From Phoenix dactylifera (Eukaryota; Streptophyta; Magnoliopsida; Arecales; Arecaceae): a DNA stretch of 64,000 bases. Position 1 is the first letter of the stretch, and each line of letters opens with the position of its first letter. Location: positions 9,527,194 to 9,591,193 of the forward strand of contig NC_052405.1 in NCBI RefSeq assembly GCF_009389715.1, written 5' to 3'. The notes under the pieces were generated by a model. The model searched no databases, was not told where the DNA came from, and saw only the letters and a program-made list of their open reading frames with translations. Of this stretch, positions 39,501 to 52,110 are shown piece by piece. A program made the position numbers and the translations under genes.

Positions 39501-42500
39501 CCTTCTTTCCCATGACAAGGACTCAACTGCAAATCTTCCAAAGGATATTGAACCATGATCAAGCATTTGGGACATGGAAACTTCCTGCAAACCCCAAAAA
39601 AAAAGAAGATAACAATGATAATATAGGATCTTACATAAAAGAAAAGAAAAAAAAAGAAAATGGAAACATACACAAGCTCATGTAATAATAATATTATCCA
39701 TATAATCCTATTACAGAGTAGCGAAGGCACAAAGGAATTGTAGAAGATCAGGACCAAGTACAGCTTAAGCCCAAAGCACTGCAAGTTCAGGTTTACATCT
39801 AGAGCTTCATATGTATGCACCAAGTAACCAACAAACAGGAAATAAGGTGAGGATACTTCATTCAGGCAAGGCTTCTGTAACTTTTAAACCCTAAAAGTGT
39901 GTTAAAGATGGCATAATTTAGAGCAAAAAGTAATAATGCATATGTGGATGAAGTTTAGAGTCAGACCAGAAAGATAATATAAACAAGGGAATAACAATAA
40001 AAAACCAGGTAGAACTTGAGAGAGAAAAAATGAAAGAGATTATGTGTTCCAAAAATGCAAGAGAGAATAAGAACACTGGAAATAATAATTATCTAGAATT
40101 CCCCTCACTGGACCAAAGCAACAGCATTCAGTCAAGAAACTGTTTAACGATGTAGTAACAAAGTTTTATTCAGATTAGCAATGACACATAATAAGAGATA
40201 GCTTTAATATTTTAGTGACATATAAGTAATAGTAATTATATTGAAGATGTGGTGTTCAGTATCTAATGTAAATTTGGTGATTTATTAGGAATGCAATTCC
40301 TGTCTATTCCACAAATTGCAATTTTGACTAGTACCTTCTAGTAAAATTCTGAGAACTTGAGAAACTCTAGTGCTCAGATCCTTCTTGCAAGATAATTCTC
40401 ATATTCAAGTTACACTTACGTAGATTGGCTAACTGTTGGTTGACATGCTAACAAAGTGTTTTGAGTTATTGACCTAGGGTATGAAGATTCAACAATATGT
40501 AGATTAATCAACTGAAGAATCTCCTGCAGTATTTTGTTGCTCCAGCCACAATATATCCTTTGCTAGCTGGCAACATTTAATCACTGATTCTCTATAGCAA
40601 CATCTTTCACCATATCTTGCCATACATCTCAACAATCAACATCCTCTAATACTATATGTCCATGGTCAATTAAGCTCATGCATCACTTGCTTGATGACGT
40701 GTCCAATGTTCATTTAGAACACTGACAAATCGTTTGTGAAAATGACCACATAAAATATTTGATGGCGTGTTGGATCCATCATTCACTTGCCTATCAAGAA
40801 GAACTTCTGCCTAATCATGTAGTGTGTGGGAGAAAGGACACCATATAAGGATGGATGAATATATATCGCGCAAGCAACTGATCGGCAGAGGAATAGCAGG
40901 ACAAGAAGCTTCAATGCAGGTAGTCATGCCAGAGATTCACTCCTCTAGCACAACCACATGCTCTGTATTGACTCTGCCTCCCCACCGTCCTACCAAGCTT
41001 TATGGACCATCTTCTTGCTGCTCGGTAGCATGGCTATGCTGTCAATACTTGCATGATGTTCCTTTCAAAAGTCGTCCCTCGCACATAAAGCAACAGATAA
41101 GTTATTCTCTGTTTGCCATATTGTCTGTCATGTCCTTTGTATTGAACCTTCCTGTCGTTAGCAACATCTATTCTTTCCATAATCCAATATAATCATCATA
41201 TGGCTCTAGGCTTACCTGGTTTGATGCATTATACTTCTGTGAACTCTGCCGATGCTACTCTTCTGTAGGTTTCACAAACAAATTCAATTCCATGTAGTCG
41301 ACTTTCTATCTTATGAGGCTTCTCTAAAAAGTCTGGTTTCTGTCTAAACTTAAAAGTTTTGGATAGCATTAAATGTTTATGTCACTGCTCAACTTATCAT
41401 ATTGGTAAACAAACCAGAGCTGAAGCACATCTTACAAATCCTCAAACATGTTGTATGCCATTCGTGTCTTCTAGCCTGGAAATATGTGGCGTAATGATCA
41501 TGAGCTCTCTTGATCTCTTTTCCCCATCTAAATTAGCGATTGCTAATCCACACCATGATTGATCATGCTCAACATTATGACAGTAATTAAATTGGGGAAC
41601 AAAATTCTCTTTCATTATAAAAGTGAGAAGAATTAAATATCAGAACAATGTGAATAGACTTGAGCCAAATTATGCCTTTGCTATTAATCAGTAGGTGATG
41701 AACTTTTGCCTAGCATTCCAGCCATTATATGCTATACTTAGAAAGTTCTGTGAAATAAGATCAATGAACATAACAATAAATCTTCTTGAAAATGAAGCTT
41801 GATGACCTTGTCATGTCGTCACATATGATGCGGACTTGTCAGACTTATTGGCAAACCTTCGATGTTTGATCTAACTTGAGTTGACATGGGGAAGCATTAT
41901 AGCACATGTACTACTGTATAGCATATTATTCTGTTCCTTTTTTAACTGTGACAATATGCCCTTATAGATAGTGCATTTATATAATGAGCTAGCAGTCCTA
42001 ATGGGATGATCTTGGACCCCAAAAACTAAATAAATTTCTTGACACTTTGTTGATTGATATGATGTACAAAAATATTAAAAGTTGAAAGGTCATGGATACA
42101 AGAACCTCAATCTTCAACATGGCCAAAAGTTTTGCACTAATGCTGCCACCAGATTAATATAGGAAATTGCTGGAGAATCCAAAGGTTACATACTTGCACT
42201 GCTATTGGTTTACATTAAGTTTTGCACAGAAAATGATCACTTAATAAGCAGGATATCTGCAGAAAAACATGATAAAGATCTGGATAATCTACAGCATAAA
42301 GCTTCTAGAGTGCAAATACATTAGAACATTGCATCAAGAGAAGACCTAAAATAATTGAGAAGGTGAGATTCCACAACAGTTCGATGTTACAACAAACCAT
42401 AAGACACTATATAAATCAAGGTATTTAGAGCTAAGCTAAGAAAAATTTACTAAAGTTGCTCAGAAAAATTGGACTACTTTAAAGCCACAGTATATTGAAG

Positions 42501-42765
42501 GCACAGAAACAGTCTTTATAATGAAGGCATTTCCTATGTTGAGAATATCAAGAAATAAATAAAAAAGAGCTGCAGTTTACATGATAGCGCAATTATTATG
42601 TTGAAGAAAACAACTTTAAGAAGCCCAAACAATGGATAGACAAAATATTCAGAATTAGTAATTACTGGGTTACCTAATAAAAAAAGGAAGTACCTGAGAG
42701 TCATCATGGTCAGACAATTTATCATGCGACCATCCATTATAAGTTTGACCAATATCAGTTGCCAT
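30504..42765 (-). CDS. TPX2/WVD2-like microtubule-associated protein, eight coding exons
   Basis: A plant microtubule-binding protein of the TPX2/WVD2-like family, expected on cortical or spindle microtubules. Coding exons: 42765-42694, 39584-38793, 33320-32955, 32311-32250, 31826-31733, 31536-31438, 30700-30612, 30528-30504. All junctions keep phase (0,0,0,2,0,0,2), giving about 532 residues starting MATDIGQTYNGW and ending QMMPQWR. SMSQMLDHGSISFGRFAVES (residues 27-46) and the following NRRQEELEKFRAPG are family hallmarks; PRPFSFATEKRAAV (about 364-377) is the start of a TPX2 motif. The second half of that motif (the Lys/Glu-rich KLEEK helix) is not evident. Exons 1-3 are firm, 4-6 good, 7-8 tentative. 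The donor after exon 6 (AAAAAG|GTCTAC) is weak. Exon 3 has a partial tandem copy upstream in the transcript. Confidence 0.8.
33485..33825 (-). pseudogene. Partial tandem copy of exon 3 and its acceptor
   Basis: A 341-bp unit duplicates 33143-33484 with about ten differences (roughly 3 percent). Both units end at CAGAGG (33143, 33485, 33826), a short homology at the breakpoints. The extra copy keeps the intron 2 acceptor (TTGTCAG, exon start 33662) and the first half of exon 3, then runs directly into intron sequence with no matching donor. Its frame continues from ...YRSTSV into VCVITCKL and reaches a TAA before the real exon. If used in splicing it would truncate the protein after exon 2. 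Confidence 0.85.
35422..35465 (+). repeat. 19-bp stem-loop in the intron
   Basis: Arms 35422-35440 and 35447-35465 with CGAGAA loop. Seventeen Watson-Crick pairs and two G-U pairs on the plus strand; the core GGAAGGCC/GGCCTTCC is perfect. Confidence 0.8.
36370..37640 (+). pseudogene. hAT-family transposase relic with BED zinc finger
   Basis: On the plus strand GWDYGHMLSG is followed, after a frameshift, by WKCNWCNTELKERGII and RLKQYLAGGP. This is the Cys-x2-Cys and Leu-Lys-Gln-His-Leu-like pattern of the BED finger of plant hAT transposases, with the usual His replaced by Tyr. Low-complexity remnants follow, with GYGYGYGAS near 37350 and DDPNIYERHRHSTSF near 37585-37630. Several frameshifts and stops are present, and the catalytic core and C-terminal dimerisation region are missing. 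It lies in intron 2 of the TPX2-like gene, in opposite orientation. A dead copy. Confidence 0.65.
37925..38200. repeat. Duplicated block with GGTACGG-rich leader
   Basis: GTACCGACC-type sequences at 37935-38010 and 38090-38145 are each followed by the same AACAAAATCATTTTA and CACTGATAGATATTCC blocks (about 38028-38085 and 38147-38200), period about 119 bp. Sequences of this kind are common repeats in monocot introns (recollection). Confidence 0.7.
39585..42693. other. Intron 1 (coding) of the TPX2-like gene
   Basis: 3.1 kb between donor CTCAG|GTACT (42694) and acceptor TTTGCAG (39585). No coding sequence recognised; 40600-41560 is less AT-rich and may be an old transposon, but I could not match it to a family. 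Confidence 0.6.
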
Positions 42766-44540
42766 ATCATATCAACCAGGTCTTACACAATGGTTTGCAC
42801 TACAGAAACCCATAATAAGAAGCTTCCATCATGAAAAATCCTGAAGATGTCCTTCCTTTCTACCAGGATAAAGCCATAGGTGTAAGATGTATCAGCTGTT
42901 AACAAGGTAACATGAGCTAATTTCAGGAACAAGTTCTTACTCTGTTCTTGATAATTTCAGTAGAAAACTATCACAAATATATAAAAGGGGGAAGAGAGGG
43001 ATTGAGGAAAAATATTGAAAGGTTTAGTCTCTTTTGGAGAACACAAATAGATCATCAATGACCGACAAAATTCACTTCTATGCTGGCAAGAGAAATGATG
43101 AGAAGTGCTGAAAATTAAATGAAAATCTTATGTGAAGAAACAAAAAGATATATTGGGTGCAGGTACAGTGAATAATTTTTTAAAGAGCAGAAAATTCATG
43201 AACAGTTCACTAACATGAACTTATGAAAATAATCAACAACTAAAGAATCAATCGTGATAATACGCAGAGAATCATCAGTAAGAAAGAGTTGAACAATAAA
43301 CTGATAGGCATTTTAAGGCTAGATTAATTTTTCTAAATTAAGTTTTGCTCCAATTTCAAGTTTCAATGATTAACACTATGCATTCTTAGATTTCATCAAA
43401 AGTGGAATTCAAGTAAATATGGGAAACAACAACAAGAGAAAAAGGACAAGTCGTAGTTTCAGTCAAATCGAGTAGATAAATAAAGGAAAAGGATAAAAGA
43501 AGGATTCACATAGAATCTCAGTTCTCCATATGTAGTCTTCCAAGTTATTAAGGATTTCTTATGCAAAGCAAGAATCCTTGGATAAAAGAACCACTGTAAA
43601 GGGGCAAATTTCAAGAACAAGCTAAGAAAGTTGGTCAAGTCATTCCAACACATTCTGTAGTTAATATCAAAGTAGCATCTCAAGATGATTTAGATTGAGA
43701 TCATTCACTGACTGCCGCATATTCTCGAGACAAATTCTGTCAAGCAAACTAAGTAATACTAGCATCACACACCAAATATCCAGTTTGGCAAAAGTCTAGG
43801 TGACTTATGTATTCTATTCTTGTTACCTGTCTCCTCATATCAAAATTCCATTACCCAGGTCTTGAAAGAGCAAAGCTTAAAAAGATCATATGACAGTGCA
43901 AACAACAGATTCCAGCTTCCAGAAACTAAAGCAGAATTTTAAACAGTGAATTTACCAAATATACAAAGGAAACAAGAAATTTCTTCAAGCACGACGATCA
44001 AATTTTTGAAGGTAATATTTCTGCATCCACACTAACAAGATCAAAATTTCCTCTATAAAAATGACAAGTAATGCCATAATCATTATATAAAAAAAAAAAG
44101 GAGAAAGGAACGAAACTAGTAGAGAAAACTTGCTGCTCAAAAGAAACATTCATGAAAATAGAAAAATCACAATTCTGGTCTCCAACTTCTCTTCACCATA
44201 TATTAAAATTAAAGATTTTATCTTCTCCTCTGCATCATAACCCTTACCGAAGCAAGAAAAGGAAAACTATAGCAACAGTCGTATTATTCCGTCTTTTCGA
44301 CACCAAGAAGATAACCAACAAAAAAAAAGGAAAAAAAGAGAGCAAGAAAGATCTCAGGAGCAAACTACGGTTGAAAACCTGAAACAAGAAGACCCAGAGG
44401 TTTGAAGCCCTTGTACCTGTGCTTCGAATACTAGGCTCCCATTTCCCTAACACCAGGATTTCAGCTCAAGAAGAGCTCTGAGATCACCAACAGCCGGAAA
44501 AGAAACGCAGTGCTTCAAGAACCGGGAGAAAGAATGAAGT
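42766..44540 (-). promoter_or_regulatory. 5' leader exon and leader intron of the TPX2-like gene
   Basis: The minus strand has a leader-like exon ending with donor AAGCACAG|GTACAAG (44417) and beginning perhaps near 44530. The acceptor TTTCTGTAG (42800) leaves 34 untranslated bases before the ATG. The intron of about 1.6 kb is AT-rich with no other feature. Confidence 0.5.
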
Positions 44541-44761
44541 TACTAATTTGGGCACCATTGTAACATTAATAAATGCACCTTTTCACACGTATTACGTTTG
44601 CCGGAAATCTAACGCCTGTAAAATAAATAAGAACAGAAAAGTAGTTGGATCGTGGGGAGATGGATGAATGGAATTCGGCTCCACAGGCCTAACTTATAGG
44701 GTCATTTTGTCCTTTTCTTGCGGGATGGGCATCTCAGAAGGTTCTTGCCTTCTTGGCTATC

Positions 44762-44797
<36 letters not shown>

Positions 44798-46010
44798 GAC
44801 CGTTGCTTCCGCTGGGGTGAAAAGCGTCACTACAACGCACGTGAGACTCACACGAAGCCATATGGGACTATGGGAGAGGAGATGGGTCTTAGATCTAATC
44901 TAACCCAATGGTGGGCCAGTCTCTAGTTGGGTGGGCCCACTTCTGACAGCCACACAGATTCCGTCGATCAACTGATCTACGGTGTGCAAGTGAGTAGACG
45001 GCGGGATCCCAAAGCCCCAATGGGCCATCAGTTGGATCCTTCTCAACGGACGGCCGGTGTTTAATTGGACCGAAACAGATGAGCCTCAAAAGACTGATGG
45101 AACCCATACTTGACGCGTACTCTATTTGTTAGGTCAACCGGGACGACGCGTAGCCTGTTACTATCTATAACTTGATATTTCCGACAAGCACCAGCTACTT
45201 GACATTCGGGTTGCGTGTATTTTAAAACATTTTTGTAGAACTAACTTCTTGTCTACGTTCACCATTTGCGCAGAGACGGTCCCCTAAGATTCCGACTTAA
45301 AGAAGACTACAGCAGATAAGACCTCAAAGACAAAACAGAAAAAAAAATTATCTTTCTTAGTGAATTTGCGAAGGCCTCAAAGATAAAAGAGAAAAAAAAA
45401 TCTCTTTTAGTGAACTCGTCTTAGGCTCCAAACGCATTAAGCCGCTCCCGTGCTCAGATGTTCCATGGTTGCTAGTGGACATTGACTGCTTCAGTTTAAA
45501 TTAATGATACCAAATATAGCTATAGCTAGTATACATGATACGTATCTTGATGCAAGCAGACATCCAAGTACCGTACGTTCGGACATGCACTAGCGGCGTG
45601 TACCACCTCGGGGCATTTGAGCTATAGCTTGATGTTGCCAGCACCTAACATGTACAAATAGACAGCTACAGAAATGGCACCTTAGACTTGCTTATAGTGT
45701 AAGCACTGATAGCTCAACTCAATATGATAACGGCTAAACAGTTTCAAAAAGCTTGGTTACAATGGTTGTTTAAATTTGAGTTGTGTTGGGTTGCGCATTG
45801 GATCTGATCCAACCCCCGCTTACCATCCTCCCCGCGCGAAAATTCTTTCGTCTGTTTGGGTTGGGCTGTTCGCCAAGGGTGGTTGCCACCCAAACCCTTT
45901 GTGAAATAGTGAGGAAGCGAGCTGCATCTTTAGAAACAACCTAAGCATGTCTTGCACATATTAGTGCACTTCTGCGGGTTCTACTACTGTGTTTTTTCAT
46001 AATCTTTTTT
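44541..46010. other. Upstream region of the TPX2-like gene, no gene
   Basis: Contains a (GA)n run at 44766-44794 and a GC-richer block (44880-45110) with GGGCCC and TGGGCC motifs that resemble plant promoter elements. A 70-bp imperfect duplication built on CCTCAAAGA(C/T)AAAA lies at 45330-45420. No protein recognised. Confidence 0.5.
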
Positions 46011-46925
46011 TAATGGATGGAGAGAATAGATTTCCGTCGTTGGCTGATGGAGATACTATAGAAAGAATGACAGACAACTGATTGCCAACCGATTTTTCTA
46101 GCTCTAGTATTGGTCGCATTATCAGATTCATCCTGCCCTGATTTCCGACAACATGGCCCAGCCGGCATCCTCTTCGTCGAGACTATTGCTATCTCCGACA
46201 TCAATAGTTACCTCATCGAGCCATCCAATGCCTTTTTATTTTTTTTTTTTAATGGATGGAGAAAATAGATCTCAACTATTGGTTAATGGACAACTAATTG
46301 CCAACCGATTTTTCTAACTCTAGTATTTGTTGCATTATCAGATTCACCCTGCCCTTATTTCTGACAACATGGCCCAGCCGACATCTTCGTCATCGAGACT
46401 ATTGCTATCTCCGACATCAGGATTTACCTTATCGAGCCATCCTGTGCCTTTTCATAATTTTTGTTTTAATGGATGGAGAGAATAGATCTCAACTGTTGGC
46501 TGATGGGGATACTATAGGAAGAATGGCAGACAACCGATTGCCAGTCTATTTTTCTAATTCTAGTATTGGTCGCGTTATCCGATTCATCCTGTCCTGATTT
46601 CCAACAACATGGCCCAATCGGCATCTTCGTCATCAAGACTATTGCTATCTCCGACATCAAGATTTACATCATCGAGCCATCCAATGCCTTTTCATAATTT
46701 TTTTTAATGGATGGAGAGAATAAATCTCGACCGTTGGTTGATGGGGATACCATAGGAAGAATGGCAGACAACCGATTGCCAATCTATTTTTCTAACCCTA
46801 GTATTGGTCGCCTTATCCAATTCACCCTATCTTGATTTATGATAACATGGCCTAGTCGGCATCTTCGTCGTTGAGACTATTGCTATCTCCGATATCAAGA
46901 TTTACCACCACACGACATCCTAAGA
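46011..46925. repeat. Four-copy tandem repeat, 218-239 bp units
   Basis: Units begin TAATGGATGGAGA at 46011, 46250, 46468 and 46705 and share ATTGCCAACCGATTTTTCTA, GACTATTGCTATCTCCGA and CATCGAGCCATCC. The second unit lacks about 20 bases present in the others (GATACTATAGGAAGAATG region). The short open frames repeated across it are products of the repeat, not genes. Confidence 0.93.
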
Positions 46926-48360
46926 AGCATAGCATTTGCCATACTTTTGCTTAGCATGTTCCGATCATTAGTTCAAGAAGTACAAAATCTTATGTTTGGG
47001 ATAAACTCACAAATAAGTCTAGCATCATCTCATTTCTCGGAAGTGTGCTAAAAGGATGCAGGACATGTTTCTAAAAGACCAAATGGCACACAATTTGAAA
47101 TGAGATGCATGTAAATGACCAAAATGGATGGACATGCACAATCAACAATAGTAAATTTGATTTTGAAAATTCCGGTTAGTTTAGCATTTCAGCTTTGATC
47201 TTTAGAAGAAAAAAAATTGAAAAGAAAAGGCAGCTTTATGCACGTGCCCTGAGCATGACTCAGAAGTCAGAACCAGTAAAGTTTTGACGTGCTAATGAGC
47301 TCTACCTTTTTATCCCTAAAAAATCCCATCCCTTCAGAAAGTAACGTGGAAGGAGAGATGGACGCCCGAAGGACTCACGCACAAAGAGAAGACCCACATG
47401 AAGGCCATTGCTATTTCCAAGCAACGAATAACACGCACTTGTCAGAACTGATCACGTGCAAGAGCTCTTTTCTCTTATGTTCAATATATAAGCCTGGTAA
47501 TCCTCGAGCTTATGTGCAAATTGCGAGATCCTGGCCTTTGACGGGTTTGATGGGACCACAGCGATACTCCTGGGACCCCCTTCTTTAGCCCAGTGAGGGC
47601 CTGACACATCAGCTGCGGGCCACCACTACCTAAAATGCAGACACGATAACAGATTCTAGGCCGACCAGTGGAACAAAAAGAGATCAGACTCTCTGGTCCC
47701 ACCATCTGTTCAACTATACACCGTTGATTAATGGGTCTCACCTGAACGAACGGTAAGGATTTAGATGGACGGTATTGAAGTGAGAAGAGGATCCAAACTC
47801 GCTGAGAAGGAACAAGAAGGTATACTTCTCTCGGATTGTTTTCGAATCAAACATGGAAAGAAACTTTTACAGAACTCAGAAATCAGAGATCGAAACTTAT
47901 AATTTTTACATCAAACTGTAGCTCAAATGCTTGGCTCCATCAGTTTAAATCTCATTTTCCTCCTCCCATATAAATTTATTTTATCAGATTTGCTCATTAA
48001 ACTGGAATTCTTGATCTAGATCAGCGTGAAACAAGAGACTGACATCAGATCCAAGTTTTGAGTTCAAAAAATAGAACAAAACGATCGCTTTTCTCCCTAA
48101 AATTTTCCAACAACGGGACGTTTCTGCAAACTTAAAATTAGATCACAGGTTCGGATCGAAAAATTTAGGGAGAACACCGCAAAAAAGAAAAGTTCGGGCA
48201 GAAAATTAGCTGAATTCGAGCTGTGACGCTTCAAATAACGACGAATTCTACTACATTTCCTGGAATCTTTAGATCTCAGATTCAACACTCACTCACCCGC
48301 ACCAACATTCAAGAAAAAATCAAGAGAATTCGAGAAATTAAGGGCGATGGGGGCGCGCAC
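46926..48360. other. No gene recognised
   Basis: 47280-47760 is GC-richer with several short open frames, none recognisable. If the leader at 48362-48560 is real, this stretch would be its first intron. Confidence 0.4.
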
Positions 48361-48361
48361 C

Positions 48362-48590
48362 TTTTGATCGAGAAGAAGAAATCTCCGATGCATTGAAGTA
48401 CGTGGATCCAAGATCACAGATGAGAGATCTCACAAATTCTAAAAATTTAGAAACGATTCAAGAGGACCTCCAATTCGATCAAAATCGAAATCTATACTGG
48501 AAATCTTCTCTCTCTCTCTCTCTCTCTCTCAGTTTCTCTCACTCTCTCTCTCTCTCTGGGCAAGCGAGAGACTGGGCCTTCTAAGCGGGA
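48362..48590 (-). promoter_or_regulatory. Orphan leader exon with (CT)n tract
   Basis: The minus strand reads (GA)n (complement of the CT run at 48508-48560), leader-like sequence, then a splice donor ATCAAAAG|GTGCGC near 48362. Promoter-like GC-rich sequence lies upstream at 48600-48830. No coding exon is visible in the next 3.8 kb. It could start a non-coding RNA or be left from a lost gene. Confidence 0.3.
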
Positions 48591-48839
48591 GATGCACAGT
48601 AGCCAAGTAGTTGCTTCATTCTCTTACAAAATTGCCCTTGGATATTCTTCAATTACGAGAAAGCCATCCCTTCGCGGTGCACTTCGAGCCGTTAGATCTC
48701 ACCATCTGATCTACCGATGGACACCGGAAGAGGGACCACCGAACGAATGGTTCCTATCAAGTGATGGACTGATGGTCCGGCCGTCGGAGTTTAATAAGAC
48801 GGTGACTTACTGGAGCTCGAGCTGAAATTTGCGACGGGC

Positions 48840-51180
48840 TTCGAAAGTTGCACACATGTACCGTTTGGTGGCTAAGAACCAATTCTTTCTCTTTCCTGTG
48901 ACAGTACAAGCTATTGTTTAACCTTCCAGCTTTGAAAATTGCATGCAGGGCTCTTGGAACACATGACTCCACATGTAAGCTAGCTTTGTGCTTCTCTTTC
49001 TTGGGCCATAACTTGATAATTCCATCATCTGAGACTTTTGTGTTTACTGCAATATATTGTTTAAGCCATGTTCGTAGAACTTTGAGAGAAATTGATCTTT
49101 TTTTACAACAAAGATAATTGATTGGTACCGATTTGTTGGATTAGATAGCATCCATGTGGGAAAGGAGATGCCACGTGGATCTTATCCTTTTATTTCTCTC
49201 TCAAACTATTTATACATATAAACCTCTTCCTTGAAAGTATATATAAGTTTATGCAAACAATATATCAAATATTGTTTTAATGGGTTTATCATATATACAT
49301 TGATCCAGGAAAATTTGCTCTAAAACCAAAAAGTGGGAAAATAGATGGATTGCAGTTTTTAAGTATTTGTTATATAGGCCTAATAAGTCCATGAAATGGA
49401 GATAGTGGCCTCACTTCTTTCTTTTTTTAATTATAAAAAACAAACCCCTTTGCAACTTACACAAACCTCTCTGATCTCTAGTACAAGGCTTTGTATTAGA
49501 GTTCATTTTAATCCGAGTTAACTTACCCTTTGCAGAATCCAAGATCATCTTTTTGTTTTTGCTAGGATTCTAGTCGATATTTTGGTTTTTTTAGGATGGA
49601 GTCTTGTCTCCAGTATAGTTTGTCTATAAGTACATCAGCTCAACTTTTGATTCAAGAAGGTCTTGATTTGAAAATTAAACTCCTACATGCATCAATAATA
49701 GGCTCCCAAAACCCCATCTTGAATCAACTAAATAGTGTTTTGGTTTCTAAACTCCAAGGATACAATGATGCCATCCATATGCAATGGGATCGTATGTTAT
49801 ATATCGAAAAGCTAAATTTCCTTATATGATCAAATAAATATGGGTATGAGTGGGCCCTTATGCTCAATTTGATCCACTCAATTTGCATTTCTCTAATTTT
49901 ATTGTGCTTCTAAAACTTATATAATCCATCGAGTTGGGAAGATACTTTATAACCTAACTCAAACTATTTTTGGTTTGAAAAATACAGAGTTGGCCTAATT
50001 TGGCTTCATTTATTTAGGTTATGGAGAATGTTTCATTATCATTTGGTTGTCCACCGGCAGGCCTTTAAGCATAACTTGATCCATCCAAGTTGCATCCCTA
50101 AATTCATTGAATTGCCATTAAGTTATCAAGTCATTTTATTTAGGTACCTTTGTTAAATAGCCATTCATGTATTATCCTTGTTACTCAAATATACCATCCC
50201 TTTCCTTTTTCTTCAAAAAAGTAATCTCATCATTTATATTTATATATCCTCCATCCAAATTACATACCTAATTATCTTTGCACCACTAATAATGTAAATA
50301 GTGGCCAAGGAACATTGTTTTTGACAATTGGCAAAAAATTAGAGAAGAAAATAATGATATTAAATTTGTTGCTCTTTCGTTTTATGATACAAAGAAGATC
50401 CTCCTTACACCTTTATTTACTTCACTACTTGCATATATCGAATAACATTGCTTGGCTAACTCAAAACTATCTTAGGAACATTATAAAACTCAAATCTTTA
50501 TCCTTTTTTTCATCAACATAATGTTAGCAAGCTTGCTAAAAAAGAATATCATACAAGAAGATCAAATAAATATTGATCAATGATTGAAGAGAAGAAATAC
50601 TACTTTATATAGGGCTCTTTTTGATTGCTACCATATAAATGGATCATTAAGCATTTTCTTGTATCATACCAAAATTACATAATCTATCACATCCAATTAA
50701 GTTTGCCGACTAACGTAAATGTATATTCTAGTTAGAGAATATTAAATAGGAAGACCGTAACATATTTGTCATTCATTCATTTCATATAGTCTCATATACC
50801 ATACTTCCATTCTTACTTTTACATTGAATCGCTCATGTTTTAACATAAGCCCAAGAAATATTTATAAAACTATCAATTTACTAAGGTGTAGAAAGGATAC
50901 AATGTATCATCTAAATGTAATATTCTTTGATTTATGCGTAGCAAATAGATGACCAACTTATGAAGCAGTTACTTGTAAAACCCAACATCAACTACTCTTA
51001 GTAGACGTATCTAAATAGGTTTACTTGAAGCCAGCCCTCATCCAAAAAAACAAAAGTTTCTATTCGCACACGTGTCTACATAGCTAATAATCAAGTCCAC
51101 ATCGACCCAGTTGTCAATGATTAATTATTCTTGTCAAGCCACCCCCATGATCACCATGGTCTTGGTTGCTTTTCCAATCC
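48840..51180. other. AT-rich intergenic sequence, no gene
   Basis: No protein, RNA gene or clear transposon recognised. 49490-50850 has the patchy look of a decayed retrotransposon but no readable domain. Confidence 0.5.
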
Positions 51181-52110
51181 CCAATGAGGTCGTATGATCA
51201 TCGAGACCAGGCAAAAATATAAGCTGTACCACCTCGAACACCATCGAAATTACGTTTCCGACATCTATCGTATGCAAGAACGGGACCACCGACAAATCGG
51301 ACACATGGCAGGTAAAGCATGCGTCATGATTTTGTTTGATGTTCCGTTTGGACCAACCAATCCTTCTCCGACACCAAAGATCCGGTTCGGAAAAAAAAAA
51401 TCCCATCGCCATCAAAATGTTAAATAGTGGTTTTTTTTTTTCTTTGGTTACAGAACTAGATTTCAAGCCTAAGAAATGGTCACAATCTGTCTCCTTTCAC
51501 TCGGCTTGTTCCAGGGTCACATCTCCTCGTTGTCTCGCACTTGCCAAATTCGCATAACCATCACGTGCCCTTTTCCCGAACCGGACCGGTCCAGGTAAGA
51601 GAACATTCTGCGGCTTGTAACACATGATTATCAAGCCGTGTAAAGGCTCCGATCATTATTTTTTATACAAAAAATGAAAAAATTTACAAATCTAGTTTAA
51701 ATTTCATGGCAGCATCAAAAAAAAAAAAATGAAGAAAATATTATAAAAGAGTCTCGACCAGACCTCTAGGCCCAAAATAGGCCAGAATTAACCCAACGGA
51801 CGGGTCAAAAAAAGGACTCTAGGAATGTGGAACATGTCTAGAAACAGATAAGCATTGTTTTGGAGACAAATGGATTAAGCAAAGTGAATTGCATTTAAGA
51901 AATTTTTAAGACTTCCTACAATTGAATTTGATGACAAGCTATCGAATTATTTATTAGTTAAGTTGCATGCTTCTTAGTCATTAGCAGAGAACAATCTATC
52001 CATAGTCCAAACTTAAAGGATTTGATAATTGCTATAATCTTTTTCGATCTATGACTCCAAAATTGAAAGGCTAGTTAGACCTTCTTGTCTTCTAAAAGGA
52101 GGTTAAAGTC
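51181..52110. repeat. Diverged duplicated block, copy A
   Basis: Shares, in the same order, GGACACATGG, a CTCCGAC-CC-AGATC stretch, CTCGTTGT, CCATAACCATCACGTG, GGACCGGTCCA (51583) and GACCTTCTTGTCT (52078) with copy B. Copy A also contains GAACCGGACCGG. No coding frame recognised. Confidence 0.6.
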
